From assembly GCA_024684375.1 (NCBI GenBank), contig JAIKWZ010000002.1, forward strand, positions 1 through 40,869: 40,869 nucleotides of DNA. The letters run 5' to 3'. Source of the stretch: Clostridiales bacterium (GTDB lineage Bacteria; Bacillota; Clostridia; Christensenellales; Aristaeellaceae). The notes under the pieces were generated by a model. That model saw only the letters and a list, made by a program, of their open reading frames with translations. It searched no databases and was not told where the DNA came from. The position numbers were made by a program, and so were the translations under genes. Every line of letters starts with the position of its first letter. Within the stretch, counting starts at the first letter, position 1. This document shows, one piece after another, positions 15,679 through 23,987 of the stretch.

Positions 15679-16944
15679 ATGGAATTTCAGCTCTTTACAC
15701 TCGACAACGGCTTACGGATAATCGGCGTGCCAATGCCCGGCATACGCACGGCTTCTTTGGGGCTGTGGGTCGACAGCGGCAGCATCTACGAGACCGCTAA
15801 ACAAAACGGCATAAGCCATTTCATTGAGCATATGCTGTTTAAGGGCACCTACAAGCGCAGCGCGAAGCAGATCGCTCAGGAAATGGACGCTGTAGGCGGC
15901 CTGCTAAACGCCTTTACTGACGTGGAGAACACCTGCTTCTACACCCGCGTGCTTACTGAGCACGTGCCTCTGGCGATGGACATGATCTCCGATCTGGTGC
16001 TCAATTCTCGCCTTGATCCCGAGGACATCGAAAAGGAAAAAGGCGTTGTGCTGGAAGAGATCTCCATGGCTGAAGACACTCCCGACGATCTGGTATTCGA
16101 GCTGCTCAACCAGGCACAGTTCCCCTCCTCCCGCTTAAGCCGCCCCGTGCTGGGCTCAGCCCGTAACGTGAAAAGCTTTCAAAGAGAGGATATCACGGAT
16201 TATATGTCTCTGCGCTACCGTCCTGAGGGCGCGGTGCTGGCTATCGCCGGAAACTACAACTGGGACGCGTTCCTTTCCCAGGCTTGCAGCCTGTACGGCA
16301 CCTGGCAGCCTCTTGGTAAAAAGCGCCCCGTATTCGGCACGCCCAAAGCCGCCCCTAAGATACTTCGAAAAGCCAAGGATATAGAACAGATCCACATCTG
16401 TGTAGGCTTCCCCGGTCCTAAAACCGGCGAAAAGAACAATTACGCATGGAGCATACTGTCCTCTATACTTGGCGGGAGCCAGTCCAGCCGCCTGTTCCAG
16501 AGCATCCGCGAGGAGCGCGGTCTTGCATACAGCGTATACTCTTCTATAGGGTCCACACGGCCTGCTGGCATGTTCTTCCTCTACGCGGCGGCCAGCCCGA
16601 ACAACGCCGTCGAGGTCGTGAAGCTGCTCAATTCCCAGATCGAGCTCATCGCTTCAAAAGGCGTTACAGCTCAGGAGTTCGAGATGGCCAAGCAGCAGAC
16701 TCTGGCACAGCTTATAATGGGCATGGAGCAATCTTCCGCCAGAATGAAGCTGGCCGGACGCAGATTGCTGCTGCTTAACCAAACCCTTTCATTGGAAGAA
16801 ATGAGCGCCGGGTTCAAAAACGTGACATCGGAAGAAGTCAATCTTCTCACGGCAGGTCTCGCTTCCGCTCCCCGCAGCGCTGCGCTGGTAGGCGCAGGAG
16901 TGGATAAAGTGAGCGACTGTCTGCTAAAGGGTGAAGCGTGCTGA
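15679..16944 (+). CDS. M16 family zinc metallopeptidase (YmxG/MlpA type)
   Basis: This 421-residue protein belongs to the M16 (pitrilysin/mitochondrial processing peptidase) family. The inverted zinc motif HFIEH (H47, E50, H51) is present, and the distal glutamate ligand lies in VVLEEISMAED (E126/E127). Two homologous alpha/beta halves are expected; the second contains the SSRLFQSIREERGLAYSVYS region typical of the inactive half. Proteins of this type are encoded downstream of pnp in Bacillus (ymxG/mlpA) and Clostridia, and their substrates are poorly defined. The ATG follows GGAGG by four bases. No signal peptide is seen, so it is probably cytoplasmic. The stop overlaps the next start by seven bases. 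Confidence 0.93.
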   Translation: MEFQLFTLDNGLRIIGVPMPGIRTASLGLWVDSGSIYETAKQNGISHFIEHMLFKGTYKRSAKQIAQEMDAVGGLLNAFTDVENTCFYTRVLTEHVPLAMDMISDLVLNSRLDPEDIEKEKGVVLEEISMAEDTPDDLVFELLNQAQFPSSRLSRPVLGSARNVKSFQREDITDYMSLRYRPEGAVLAIAGNYNWDAFLSQACSLYGTWQPLGKKRPVFGTPKAAPKILRKAKDIEQIHICVGFPGPKTGEKNNYAWSILSSILGGSQSSRLFQSIREERGLAYSVYSSIGSTRPAGMFFLYAAASPNNAVEVVKLLNSQIELIASKGVTAQEFEMAKQQTLAQLIMGMEQSSARMKLAGRRLLLLNQTLSLEEMSAGFKNVTSEEVNLLTAGLASAPRSAALVGAGVDKVSDCLLKGEAC

Positions 16945-17411
16945 TCCGCAGGTTCAGAGCCGGCGATGAAAGCGCGGTCAGCCGCATGATCGCCAAGACG
17001 CTGAGTATCTCCAACGCCAAAGATTATCCCGCCGACCAGATCGAAGAACTTATACAGCGCATGAATCCCCAATTCATCAGTGCCTGCGCGTCGCAGAGGC
17101 ACTTCTATGTGGCCGAGGAAGACGGCGCAGTTATAGGTTGCGCATCCATAGGCCCTTTCTGGGGCAAAACTGACGAGAGCGGCATTTTCACCGTATTCGT
17201 CGACCCGGAGCACCAGAAGCTCGGTGTCGGAAAAAGGCTTATTTCTATCCTCGAGAAAGATGAGTATTTCCTCCGCGCGGACAGGGTGGAGATCCCCGCT
17301 TCCATCACCGCTGTCGGCTTTTACATGAAGCTTGGCTATGAACCCAAGAGCGGGGATCTCGTTCCCGATGAGGAACGGCTTATCCCCCTGGAAAAACGCA
17401 GAAAGCAATAG
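16938..17411 (+). CDS. GNAT family N-acetyltransferase
   Basis: This 157-residue GNAT protein has an N-terminal LIRRFRAGDESAVSRMI strand-helix. The acetyl-CoA-binding motif A is FVDPEHQKLGVGKRLI, with the Q-x-x-G-x-G/A pattern. The substrate cannot be told from the sequence. The GTG start at 16938 lies inside the end of the M16 peptidase gene (seven-base overlap), so its translation is probably coupled to that gene. Family assignment is firm. A role as a small-molecule or protein acetyltransferase linked to the rpsO-pnp operon is open. Confidence 0.9.
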   Translation: MLIRRFRAGDESAVSRMIAKTLSISNAKDYPADQIEELIQRMNPQFISACASQRHFYVAEEDGAVIGCASIGPFWGKTDESGIFTVFVDPEHQKLGVGKRLISILEKDEYFLRADRVEIPASITAVGFYMKLGYEPKSGDLVPDEERLIPLEKRRKQ

Positions 17412-17443
17412 CTGAGCGGCTAACACATTACACTTTTGAACTC

Positions 17444-17471
17444 AAAGCCCGGGGCAGCGCCTCCGGGCTTT
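17444..17471 (+). terminator. Hairpin terminator of the rpsO-pnp operon
   Basis: AAAGCCCGG (17444-17452) pairs with CCGGGCTTT (17463-17471). The stem can extend inward by two pairs to leave a six-base loop. The run of Ts is short (three), so termination may be incomplete, but the position 33 bases after the acetyltransferase stop fits an operon end. Confidence 0.65.
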
Positions 17472-17539
17472 GGCGCAGATGCGAAAAATGTACCGTTGAC
17501 CGAAGAAGCTCCGATCCAAAACCGCTTGTCACATGCGGG

Positions 17540-17568
17540 TTGAAACAATATAAGAAACGTGATATAAT
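17540..17568 (+). promoter_or_regulatory. Strong sigma-A promoter of the Hsp70-like module
   Basis: TTGAAA (17540-17545) and TATAAT (17563-17568) are separated by exactly 17 bases, and TGA just before the -10 box adds an extended -10 element. The start site would be near 17575. It is among the strongest promoter matches in the window and makes the following two genes an independent unit. Confidence 0.82.
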
Positions 17569-17588
17569 AAAAATGGTGTTTTATGACC

Positions 17589-17604
17589 GCGCCGCTTTCG
17601 GCGC
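17589..17604 (+). promoter_or_regulatory. Small GC hairpin in the leader of the Hsp70-like module
   Basis: GCGCCG (17589-17594) and CGGCGC (17599-17604) form a six-pair stem with a CTTT loop, about ten bases before the weak ribosome-binding site CGGAG. It could stabilise the mRNA or, more speculatively, act as a temperature-sensitive element. Confidence 0.4.
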
Positions 17605-17623
17605 AGAATAACGGAGTATTATC

Positions 17624-18424
17624 ATGGCACTTGCCGCAGAACATTTCAGAGCCTTAAGGGAAAGCGGTCGCTTCCCGGAGAGCCTTCCGCCGTATGAAGC
17701 CGCGCGGACGCTCAACGATATCATAAGTGAGACCCAGTCTCTCACTCTTTCACAGTTGCCTTCGTCCAACGCAAAACAGTTAGGCAGCATACTCTTTTCA
17801 CACGAAGGCGGGCTTATCTCCGCCTTCGATACAATGAATCCTCCCCAGATCAAGCGGACGAAAGGCAAGTTTTTCAACACCAACCTGCTTCTGACCGGTT
17901 TGGGCGCGCTTATCGCCCTTGCAGCCGTATACATGCTCTGGCAGGAAAGCAAAATCGTTTTGGCGTTATTTGTTGTGGTTGCCGCGGCGCTGGCTTTGGT
18001 GGGTTACTTCCTTCCCCGTAATGACAGTCAAGTCTCCGCATCAGAATCCGTGGACATGGACGCGCTGCTGTCGCTTGCCGAGCGACGGATGCAGGCTATC
18101 GACAGGGACCTTGACGCGTTTTTGTCCATCCCTCCTGAGGGCAGCGAAGGTGATGACTCAATGCTGCGCATTATCACGCTGGCCGCCGGTCTCAAAAGGG
18201 AAGACCCTTCCAGCGTGCCTGACGAGCTTATGACCGCCATAACCGCGCTTTCCATCAGCAAGGGGTACGATTTCCTTGAGTACTCTGCAGACTGCAAAGC
18301 GCTGTTTGACGTGATGCCAACCAAACGCCAGAGCCGCACTATAGTGCCGGCTGTCGTCAAGGAAGGACAGTTGGTCGCCAAGGGGATGGCTATACTCAAT
18401 ATCGCCGAGGATGGAGAGGCATAA
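17624..18424 (+). CDS. Two-pass membrane protein paired with an Hsp70-like ATPase, possible GrpE-like partner
   Basis: I do not recognise a named family with certainty. The 266-residue protein has a soluble N-terminus of about 84 residues and two adjacent hydrophobic helices (about 85-105 and 110-130). A soluble helical part of about 135 residues follows. The C-terminal segment (226-258, FDVMP then RTIVPAVVKEGQL) resembles the short beta domain at the end of GrpE-type nucleotide exchange factors, which often has an R-P-A-x-V pattern. A lipoyl-like hairpin is another reading. Both soluble parts should face the cytoplasm. The ATG follows CGGAG. The stop overlaps the Hsp70-like start by one base (TAATG), so the two proteins are surely made together. 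A role as its membrane anchor or exchange factor is inference. Confidence 0.7.
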   Translation: MALAAEHFRALRESGRFPESLPPYEAARTLNDIISETQSLTLSQLPSSNAKQLGSILFSHEGGLISAFDTMNPPQIKRTKGKFFNTNLLLTGLGALIALAAVYMLWQESKIVLALFVVVAAALALVGYFLPRNDSQVSASESVDMDALLSLAERRMQAIDRDLDAFLSIPPEGSEGDDSMLRIITLAAGLKREDPSSVPDELMTAITALSISKGYDFLEYSADCKALFDVMPTKRQSRTIVPAVVKEGQLVAKGMAILNIAEDGEA

Positions 18425-20316
18425 TGCGCTATATAGGCATAGACATAGGCGACGGTGAAAGCTGCGTCGCGCTGCTTGAGGAAAACAGTGTAATAGAACC
18501 CGTTATACTGCCTGTAAACGGGCAGGGCAGCATTATATCTGTTGTCGGAATGAGTTCAAACACAGTCAAGGTCGGCGAAGAAGCGCTGCTCGATCCCAAG
18601 GTAGTTCATCTGAGAAGCCGCTTCAAAAGCCGCTACCTCACCTCGCTGGACTCAGAAATGGATATCGAGCGCTTCGCTTACGGCTTAAAGGCTGCTCTTG
18701 AAAAGGAAGACCCTGAGCTGTTTGCTCCGGACAGCTATGTGGCCGTGGGCTGCCCCGCCGGCTGGAAGCAAAACGACCGCGAACGCTACTCTGAAATAAT
18801 GCGCAAGGCAGGCTTTCAAAACGTGCACATCGTTTCGGAAAGCCGCGCGGCATTTTTCTATGCGCGTTATTCACACTCCCTTGCCGTGGCGCCGGAAATG
18901 CTGGGCAAGACCACGCTTATAATCGACATCGGCTCCTCCACCACCGACTTTGCTTACATAATCAACGGCAGGGAGTCCGATATAGGCACCTTTGGAGACG
19001 TATCCCTGGGTGGAGGGCTTATCGAAGCGTGCATGCTCGAAAAAGCCGTAAGCAAAAGCCCAAACAAAGAAGACATCCTCTCTGTATTCAGCGAATCCGC
19101 GTCCTGGAAAAACCGCTGTGAGATCTGCGCCAGACGCCTTAAAGAACAGTATTTTCTGGACGAAACGCGCTGGCAGACTGCCCCCTGCGTAGCTTCCGAA
19201 ACGATTTATTACGATGAGCCCATCAAACTCAGGTTTGAATTGAACGAGGAAACGATGGCCGCCATCATCTCCACTCCCATGAAAGAGCTCCGCGGAGCCA
19301 CGTTCCAGGAATGCTTAAGTGACCTGATGCGCCACGCTAAGCTCGCCACAGCAGATAATCCGCCTGAGCTGCTGATACTGACCGGCGGCGCGTCCCGTAT
19401 GGCCTTTTTCAGGGACGCCTGCGTCCAGGAATTCCCGGACGCCCGAGTGGTCATCTGCCCCGAGCCGGAGTATTCCATTGCCAAAGGTCTTGCCTACGCG
19501 GGCCGTGTGGACAAGCGGCTGAGCGATTTTTATCAGGACATTGACGCTTTCTTCAAAAGCGGAGATATAAAAAAGCTGGTCGAAGAGTCTCTTCCCTGGC
19601 TTACGGTCCCCATGGCCAGCGCCCTGTCCGGCAGGATAATAAACGATGTGGTAATGAGCGCGCTCGACAAGTGGAAAAAAGGCGAGATCCGCACGATAGA
19701 CGAGCTGGACAGGCCTATCATCGAAGGTACCGAGCAGCTGCTCAAAGCTCTGGACAGGATCGATGAGCTTAAGCCGGTGGTCAACGACTGGTGCAGGCAG
19801 CTGTTCCGCCGTCTGCAGCCAAGGCTTGACGAGATATGCCGCGCCCACAGCGTAGACAGGTCATCCATGTCTTTAAGCGCTGTGCATTACCTGGCCGGTC
19901 CCGAAAAAATGGATATCATGCTTGAAAATCGATTTTTCTCGACTCTTACCTATATCGTATCCGCCGCCGTTACCGCGGCGCTGTGCGGAGGCGGCTCCGT
20001 GGCGCTGCTCGCTGAGGGCCCGATCGGGCTGATAGCCGGCGCGGCGATAGGGCTTGTGGTAGGCTTTTTGGGCAAGCAGGCAGTGGACAGCGCCGTCAGA
20101 AAAGCCGACCTGCCGCGCCTTATGCGCAAACTGGTCGGCTCATCCCTCAAAAGCAGCCTTTCCTCTTCAAAACAGCGCAAATGCATCGAGGACGAACTGG
20201 TACGTACCATGCAAAAGCCTGAGTTCGTCACACAGCTTGTAAACGACGTGACGATCTCTCTGGAATCTCAGATCGTTACTATGGCCCGAAGCGTGGAGAT
20301 GCCTATCGTTCAGTAG
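18424..20316 (+). CDS. Hsp70-like actin-fold ATPase with glycine-rich membrane-type C-terminal region
   Basis: Residues 1-360 form an Hsp70/actin-type nucleotide-binding domain. Phosphate-1 is IGIDIGDGESCVAL (4-17), phosphate-2 is IIDIGSSTTDF (166-176) and the adenosine motif is LILTGGASRM (317-326). The usual Hsp70 linker (DVLLLDV-like) and beta-sandwich substrate domain are absent. The remaining 270 residues are helical, with a Gly/Ala-rich hydrophobic stretch at 506-550 that could insert in or lie on the membrane, followed by a basic Ser-rich segment. It is not DnaK or HscA. GGAGAGG precedes the ATG. It overlaps the upstream membrane protein gene by one base and shares its promoter. The stop overlaps the tail of the convergent ThrE gene by seven bases, with no terminator visible. 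Its role is unknown; an envelope-associated chaperone or assembly ATPase is plausible. Confidence 0.85.
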   Translation: MRYIGIDIGDGESCVALLEENSVIEPVILPVNGQGSIISVVGMSSNTVKVGEEALLDPKVVHLRSRFKSRYLTSLDSEMDIERFAYGLKAALEKEDPELFAPDSYVAVGCPAGWKQNDRERYSEIMRKAGFQNVHIVSESRAAFFYARYSHSLAVAPEMLGKTTLIIDIGSSTTDFAYIINGRESDIGTFGDVSLGGGLIEACMLEKAVSKSPNKEDILSVFSESASWKNRCEICARRLKEQYFLDETRWQTAPCVASETIYYDEPIKLRFELNEETMAAIISTPMKELRGATFQECLSDLMRHAKLATADNPPELLILTGGASRMAFFRDACVQEFPDARVVICPEPEYSIAKGLAYAGRVDKRLSDFYQDIDAFFKSGDIKKLVEESLPWLTVPMASALSGRIINDVVMSALDKWKKGEIRTIDELDRPIIEGTEQLLKALDRIDELKPVVNDWCRQLFRRLQPRLDEICRAHSVDRSSMSLSAVHYLAGPEKMDIMLENRFFSTLTYIVSAAVTAALCGGGSVALLAEGPIGLIAGAAIGLVVGFLGKQAVDSAVRKADLPRLMRKLVGSSLKSSLSSSKQRKCIEDELVRTMQKPEFVTQLVNDVTISLESQIVTMARSVEMPIVQ

Positions 20317-20762
20317 GCCCTGCGGCGGGAATACATATTCCTCACCAGCCTGAAGATCATAGTTGCAACGAATATGCCCATGGCTAATGCTACCGAAACG
20401 CCCAGGGCATATTTTCCTTTTTGGACAAATACATCCATATCGTTTTCCAGCAGTCCCAGCAGGCTGTAGAACAGCGAACCGCCCGGTATCATCGGTATAT
20501 TGACGGCAATAACGAATGTTGTGACGGGTGTTTTGAGCGCACGGGCCATTATTTCTGAATACAGTGTGCCTACGCCCGCGGCTATGGCGTAGCACAAGCT
20601 TTCGTTCAGCTTCATCTCCATGGCAAACAGATACACCAGCCATGTCATAGCGCCTCCCAGAGCGTTAAACCAGAGCTTCTTGCCGCGCATATGGTAAATG
20701 AACGCAAAACCGATCGAACCTGAGGCCGCCCAAAGCAGGGGTAATATCCAGTCTTTCAGCAT
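20310..20762 (-). CDS. Threonine/serine exporter ThrE family, C-terminal half (DUF3815/YjjB type)
   Basis: The 150-residue protein has four or five hydrophobic helices with the conserved NIPMIPGGSLFY segment of the small ThrE subunit. In Corynebacterium, ThrE is one polypeptide exporting threonine and serine. In many Firmicutes it is split into two genes, as here. The ATG at 20760-20762 is chosen because GGGGG precedes it by six bases; a longer frame from 20798 would overlap the other subunit gene and adds no conserved sequence. It ends tail to tail inside the last codons of the Hsp70-like gene. It lies ten bases after its partner subunit and probably forms the transport complex with it. Confidence 0.92.
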   Translation of the reverse strand: MLKDWILPLLWAASGSIGFAFIYHMRGKKLWFNALGGAMTWLVYLFAMEMKLNESLCYAIAAGVGTLYSEIMARALKTPVTTFVIAVNIPMIPGGSLFYSLLGLLENDMDVFVQKGKYALGVSVALAMGIFVATMIFRLVRNMYSRRRAY

Positions 20763-20772
20763 ATTTTTCCCC

Positions 20773-21540
20773 CTATAGTCCGAGCCTGCTCGTAGCAATC
20801 AATACTCCCGCCGCGCCGACCGCCAGGATTATTCCTAAAAACAAAGCTTCCGAGATGTGCATGACTCCCGCCTGTATATCGCCGGAGATGAAATCCCTGA
20901 AGCCGGTCAGCAGCTCCACTCCCGGCACCAGCAGCATGACTACGCCGATGATGATCTTGTCTGCGTCCCTTCCAAGCCCAAGCCTCACGCACACAGCCGC
21001 CATAAACGCAGCAAACGCACCGCCAAGCAGGTCTATAAACACCTTGTTGCCGCCTTGTGCGCTTATCCCGCGCTTGACCCAGTACAGCATTGTGCCGATC
21101 AGCAGGCTCGCCAGCGCGTCCAGCCACATTCCCTTAAAAAACATGGTAAATGCCGCACTGGTAAAGCCGTACACCAGGCACAGCTGCAGCGGCGTATACT
21201 CTTTTTTGCGGACTGCGGTCTCAAACATGGTTTTCGCCTCAGGCAGCTCCGGCTTCCGGGAGCACAGCTCCCTGGACAGGTTATTGAGCCTGTCCAACAG
21301 CTCCATGTCAGTCTCGCTGTCGGTCACGCGGCGTAAAGAGGAATGCTCCACTCCCTCAAACTCACATGTCACGATTATGCTTGACGGCACGGCGTTGACC
21401 TGCGGTTTGTTTCCGCCGTACGCGCATACAAGGCGTGAAACCGTGTCTTCCACCCGGTAAACTTCAGCCCCCGATACCAGCATGAGTTTGGCTATGTCCA
21501 TTATCATGCCCAGGAGCGCGTTGCGATCTGCGTACGTCAT
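20773..21540 (-). CDS. Threonine/serine exporter ThrE family, N-terminal half (DUF1212/YjjP type)
   Basis: The 255-residue protein has a cytoplasmic N-terminal domain with LMLVSGAEVYRVEDTVSRL, the signature of the large ThrE-type subunit. About five membrane helices follow (from about residue 118), including LLVPGVELLTGFRDFISGD. With the next gene it should form an exporter for threonine, serine or small amino and organic acids. The start overlaps the SGNH hydrolase stop by four bases (ATGA). L-serine dehydratase is encoded about 10 kb away, but a shared role in serine handling is only suggestive. Confidence 0.93.
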   Translation of the reverse strand: MTYADRNALLGMIMDIAKLMLVSGAEVYRVEDTVSRLVCAYGGNKPQVNAVPSSIIVTCEFEGVEHSSLRRVTDSETDMELLDRLNNLSRELCSRKPELPEAKTMFETAVRKKEYTPLQLCLVYGFTSAAFTMFFKGMWLDALASLLIGTMLYWVKRGISAQGGNKVFIDLLGGAFAAFMAAVCVRLGLGRDADKIIIGVVMLLVPGVELLTGFRDFISGDIQAGVMHISEALFLGIILAVGAAGVLIATSRLGL

Positions 21541-22592
21541 TTTTTCTGCTCCAGCGCTTTTTTAAGCACAGGATATATCACAGTAGCCATGCGGTAGAAG
21601 CCCAAGTCGTTGGGGTGTGTGCCGTCTACCGTGCAGTCTTCTCTGTCTTTTTTGGCAAACAGCCGGTGCCCATCTATGAAATAAACGTTATTATCCCCCG
21701 CTTTTACAGCGTTAAGGTATGTCCTGCGGCAAATGACCCTTCTTTCCCTTGCTGACTGCTCGTCGTGCCTCCAGTCCGGGCGGGAGACGATCACTATGGG
21801 AAGCTCCTTGTTTGCGGAGCGAACGGTCTTATAAAAAGATTCGTGCGTAGCGATCAGATGCGGCTGGGTCGGAGCGTTATGGTCATAATCCAGCACGAAC
21901 GCGCTCATGCGCAGCGACGCGATATACTCCGCCATCTCCGGTTCGCCCTTCCCGTTGCCGGAAAAACCCAGGTTGATGTGATCCGAGTCAAGCCAGCGCG
22001 ATATGAATCCCTGATAGCTGTTCCCCGGGCGCGACGCGCAGCCGCCCTGCGTTATTGAAGAACCGTAATACACGACGGGCGCATCTATGCTGTACGGCTT
22101 CGGCGCGAACACGCTCTTCCCTTTTGAGACGCCGACATACATGTTGGTGATGCCGTTGTACAAAGGCAGGTTCACTTCGACCAGATGCCTTCCGTCACCA
22201 AGGCTCACGCTGCCTTCAAAGTACCCGCCTCTGTCGTTGGCAGGACGCACGGACCCCGTAAAGATACCGTCCGAATACACGTCTATTCCCGCGCTGCCGG
22301 TCAGGGGCATATGGCTCATCATGCCGGTATTCAGGCTCCTTACCCTGAAGGCAAGCATGGGAGAATCCGTTTCAAACCGAACGCGTCCCCCGGCCGTATG
22401 CCATGCCAGGCTGTTCACGCCTTCTGAAAGCTTAGGCAGGAGCTTAAGAGGCAGGCGGCAAAACTTTTCCCCCTCATGGACCGCGAGACCTCTGATCTCA
22501 AATGGCTTTTCAAGAATATCGCGCCACTCAAAATCCCCGGCCTCGAACACGCTGCCCTTCAGAAAATTCATGTCTATTTTGGTGATATCCAT
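21537..22592 (-). CDS. SGNH/GDSL hydrolase with N-terminal beta-sandwich domain
   Basis: The roughly 351-residue protein has an N-terminal beta-rich domain (about 1-165) of the kind that precedes clostridial SGNH hydrolases, then an esterase domain. Block I is YYGSSITQGG with the nucleophile serine. Block II is near NLGFSGNGKGE. Block V is DGTHPNDLGF, supplying the catalytic Asp and His. Related enzymes deacylate carbohydrates or cell-wall polymers, but no substrate can be assigned. No signal peptide is visible. The ATG at 22590-22592 follows GGGAGGA by six bases. An upstream in-frame start at 22637 would run through the intergenic hairpin and is rejected. It lies between ftsZ and the ThrE pair, where sporulation genes often follow ftsZ in Clostridia. 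Confidence 0.9.
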   Translation of the reverse strand: MDITKIDMNFLKGSVFEAGDFEWRDILEKPFEIRGLAVHEGEKFCRLPLKLLPKLSEGVNSLAWHTAGGRVRFETDSPMLAFRVRSLNTGMMSHMPLTGSAGIDVYSDGIFTGSVRPANDRGGYFEGSVSLGDGRHLVEVNLPLYNGITNMYVGVSKGKSVFAPKPYSIDAPVVYYGSSITQGGCASRPGNSYQGFISRWLDSDHINLGFSGNGKGEPEMAEYIASLRMSAFVLDYDHNAPTQPHLIATHESFYKTVRSANKELPIVIVSRPDWRHDEQSARERRVICRRTYLNAVKAGDNNVYFIDGHRLFAKKDREDCTVDGTHPNDLGFYRMATVIYPVLKKALEQKK

Positions 22593-22613
22593 CGTTTTCC
22601 TCCCATTACAATA

Positions 22614-22635
22614 GGCGAGGGAATGCTCCCCCGCC
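22614..22635 (-). terminator. Weak hairpin terminator after ftsZ
   Basis: Bases 22614-22622 and 22627-22635 form nine pairs with a four-base loop, 18 bases after the ftsZ stop. The downstream sequence is T-poor, so partial termination or transcript protection is likely, and the SGNH gene probably receives read-through. Confidence 0.5.
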
Positions 22636-22653
22636 ATATAATGTCAGGTATTA

Positions 22654-23958
22654 TTATTCGTCGTCCAGACTGAAGTTTACGCTGTCCGCCTCGAAGCCCC
22701 TGCGGTTTTCACGCTTGGGTGCGCTGGTCTGCGGCCTGGCCACCTTTCTTTCCGGAACACGGGTGCTCTGCACAGGACGTGTACGCGGCTGCGGCACCGT
22801 GGAAGCGCCCGCGGGTCTTGCGGGATTGGGGCGCTGGACAGGACGGCCCTCCTGAGCGGGAACGGGACGGGGCACCTTCCTTACACGGCGCGCCTCTTCG
22901 TTGCCCATAAGGGGCTGCTGCAGACCCGTGCGGGGCCTTTCCTCTCCATCTACGCTGCGGGGACGTCTCAGGGCGGTAAAGCCTTCTTCCCTCTGCGGGG
23001 CGGCGGGCTTCTCAAAGCCGGTAGCGATAACGGTTATGCGCACCTCGTCCGAAAGGCTGTCGTCAATACCCGCGCCGAAGATGATATTCGCCTCTGGATC
23101 GGCGGACTGCTGTATGCGCTGGGCAGCCTTGTTGACCTCAAACAGCGTCATATCCTGCGAACCGGTGATGTTGATAAGCACGCTCCTGGCACCGTCAATG
23201 GAAGTCTCAAGCATGGGAGACTGTATAGCATCCTCTGCCGCCTCTATCATGCGGTTCTCTCCTCTGGCGGTCCCGATGCCCATGTGCGCCAGACCCTTTC
23301 CTTCCATCACGGTGCGTACATCCGCGAAGTCAAGGTTGATCATGGCAGGCAGCGCGATAAGGTCGCTTATGCCCTGGATGCCCTGGCGAAGTATATCGTC
23401 AGCGTCGCGGAAGGCGTCTTCCATAGTGGTCGCCTCGGATACGAAGCCGAGCAACTTCTCATTAGGCACGACTACCAGCGTGTCCACGTTGGTCTTGAGC
23501 TCTGCAATGCCCTTTTCGGCGTTCTTCATGCGCTGGCGGCCTTCAAAAGCAAAGGGCTTGGACACAACGCCTATGGTCAGGATGCCCTGATTGCGGGCGA
23601 TCTCAGCAATTATTGGGGTCGCTCCGGTGCCAGTGCCGCCGCCCATGCCGCAGGTCACGAACACGAGGTCCGCACCCTGAATGACGTTCAGCAGCTCCTC
23701 ACGGCTCTCTTCCGCAGCTCGCTTGCCAATGTCAGGATTTGCACCTGCGCCCAGGCCCTTGGTCAGCTTCTCGCCTATCTGGACCTTTACCGGCGCTTTG
23801 CTCAACTCAAGAGCCTGCTTGTCGGTATTTACCGCAATGAACTCTACGCCCTTGAGGCCTCTGTCCAGCATGCGGTTCACCGCGTTGGTTCCCGCGCCTC
23901 CTACTCCAACCACCTTTATCGAGGCAAAATTGGTTGTGTCAAAATCATACTGCAGCAC
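22654..23958 (-). CDS. ftsZ: Cell division protein FtsZ
   Basis: FtsZ is the tubulin-like GTPase that forms the Z ring. The N-terminal globular core (about 1-315) has [15 protein letters not shown], the tubulin signature GGGTGTGA and the T7-loop residues [11 protein letters not shown]. From about residue 320 the protein becomes a long linker rich in Arg, Pro, Gln and Glu. The final residues are [13 protein letters not shown]. The usual C-terminal peptide (D-x-I-P-x-F-L-R-like), which binds FtsA, SepF and other partners, is not recognisable. The start is a GTG at 23956-23958 behind GGGGG with an eight-base gap. It lies 29 bases after ftsA and is probably transcribed with it from the 25.27 kb promoter and by read-through from the dcw operon. 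Confidence 0.97.
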   Translation of the reverse strand: MLQYDFDTTNFASIKVVGVGGAGTNAVNRMLDRGLKGVEFIAVNTDKQALELSKAPVKVQIGEKLTKGLGAGANPDIGKRAAEESREELLNVIQGADLVFVTCGMGGGTGTGATPIIAEIARNQGILTIGVVSKPFAFEGRQRMKNAEKGIAELKTNVDTLVVVPNEKLLGFVSEATTMEDAFRDADDILRQGIQGISDLIALPAMINLDFADVRTVMEGKGLAHMGIGTARGENRMIEAAEDAIQSPMLETSIDGARSVLINITGSQDMTLFEVNKAAQRIQQSADPEANIIFGAGIDDSLSDEVRITVIATGFEKPAAPQREEGFTALRRPRSVDGEERPRTGLQQPLMGNEEARRVRKVPRPVPAQEGRPVQRPNPARPAGASTVPQPRTRPVQSTRVPERKVARPQTSAPKRENRRGFEADSVNFSLDDE

Positions 23959-23987
23959 AAGGCATCCCCCTATACTATAATTTCTTA

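Noticed and set aside
17412..17623. Riboswitch before the Hsp70-like module
   Set aside because: The promoter lies too close to the gene, leaving a leader of only about 50 bases with one small hairpin, not enough for a known riboswitch class.
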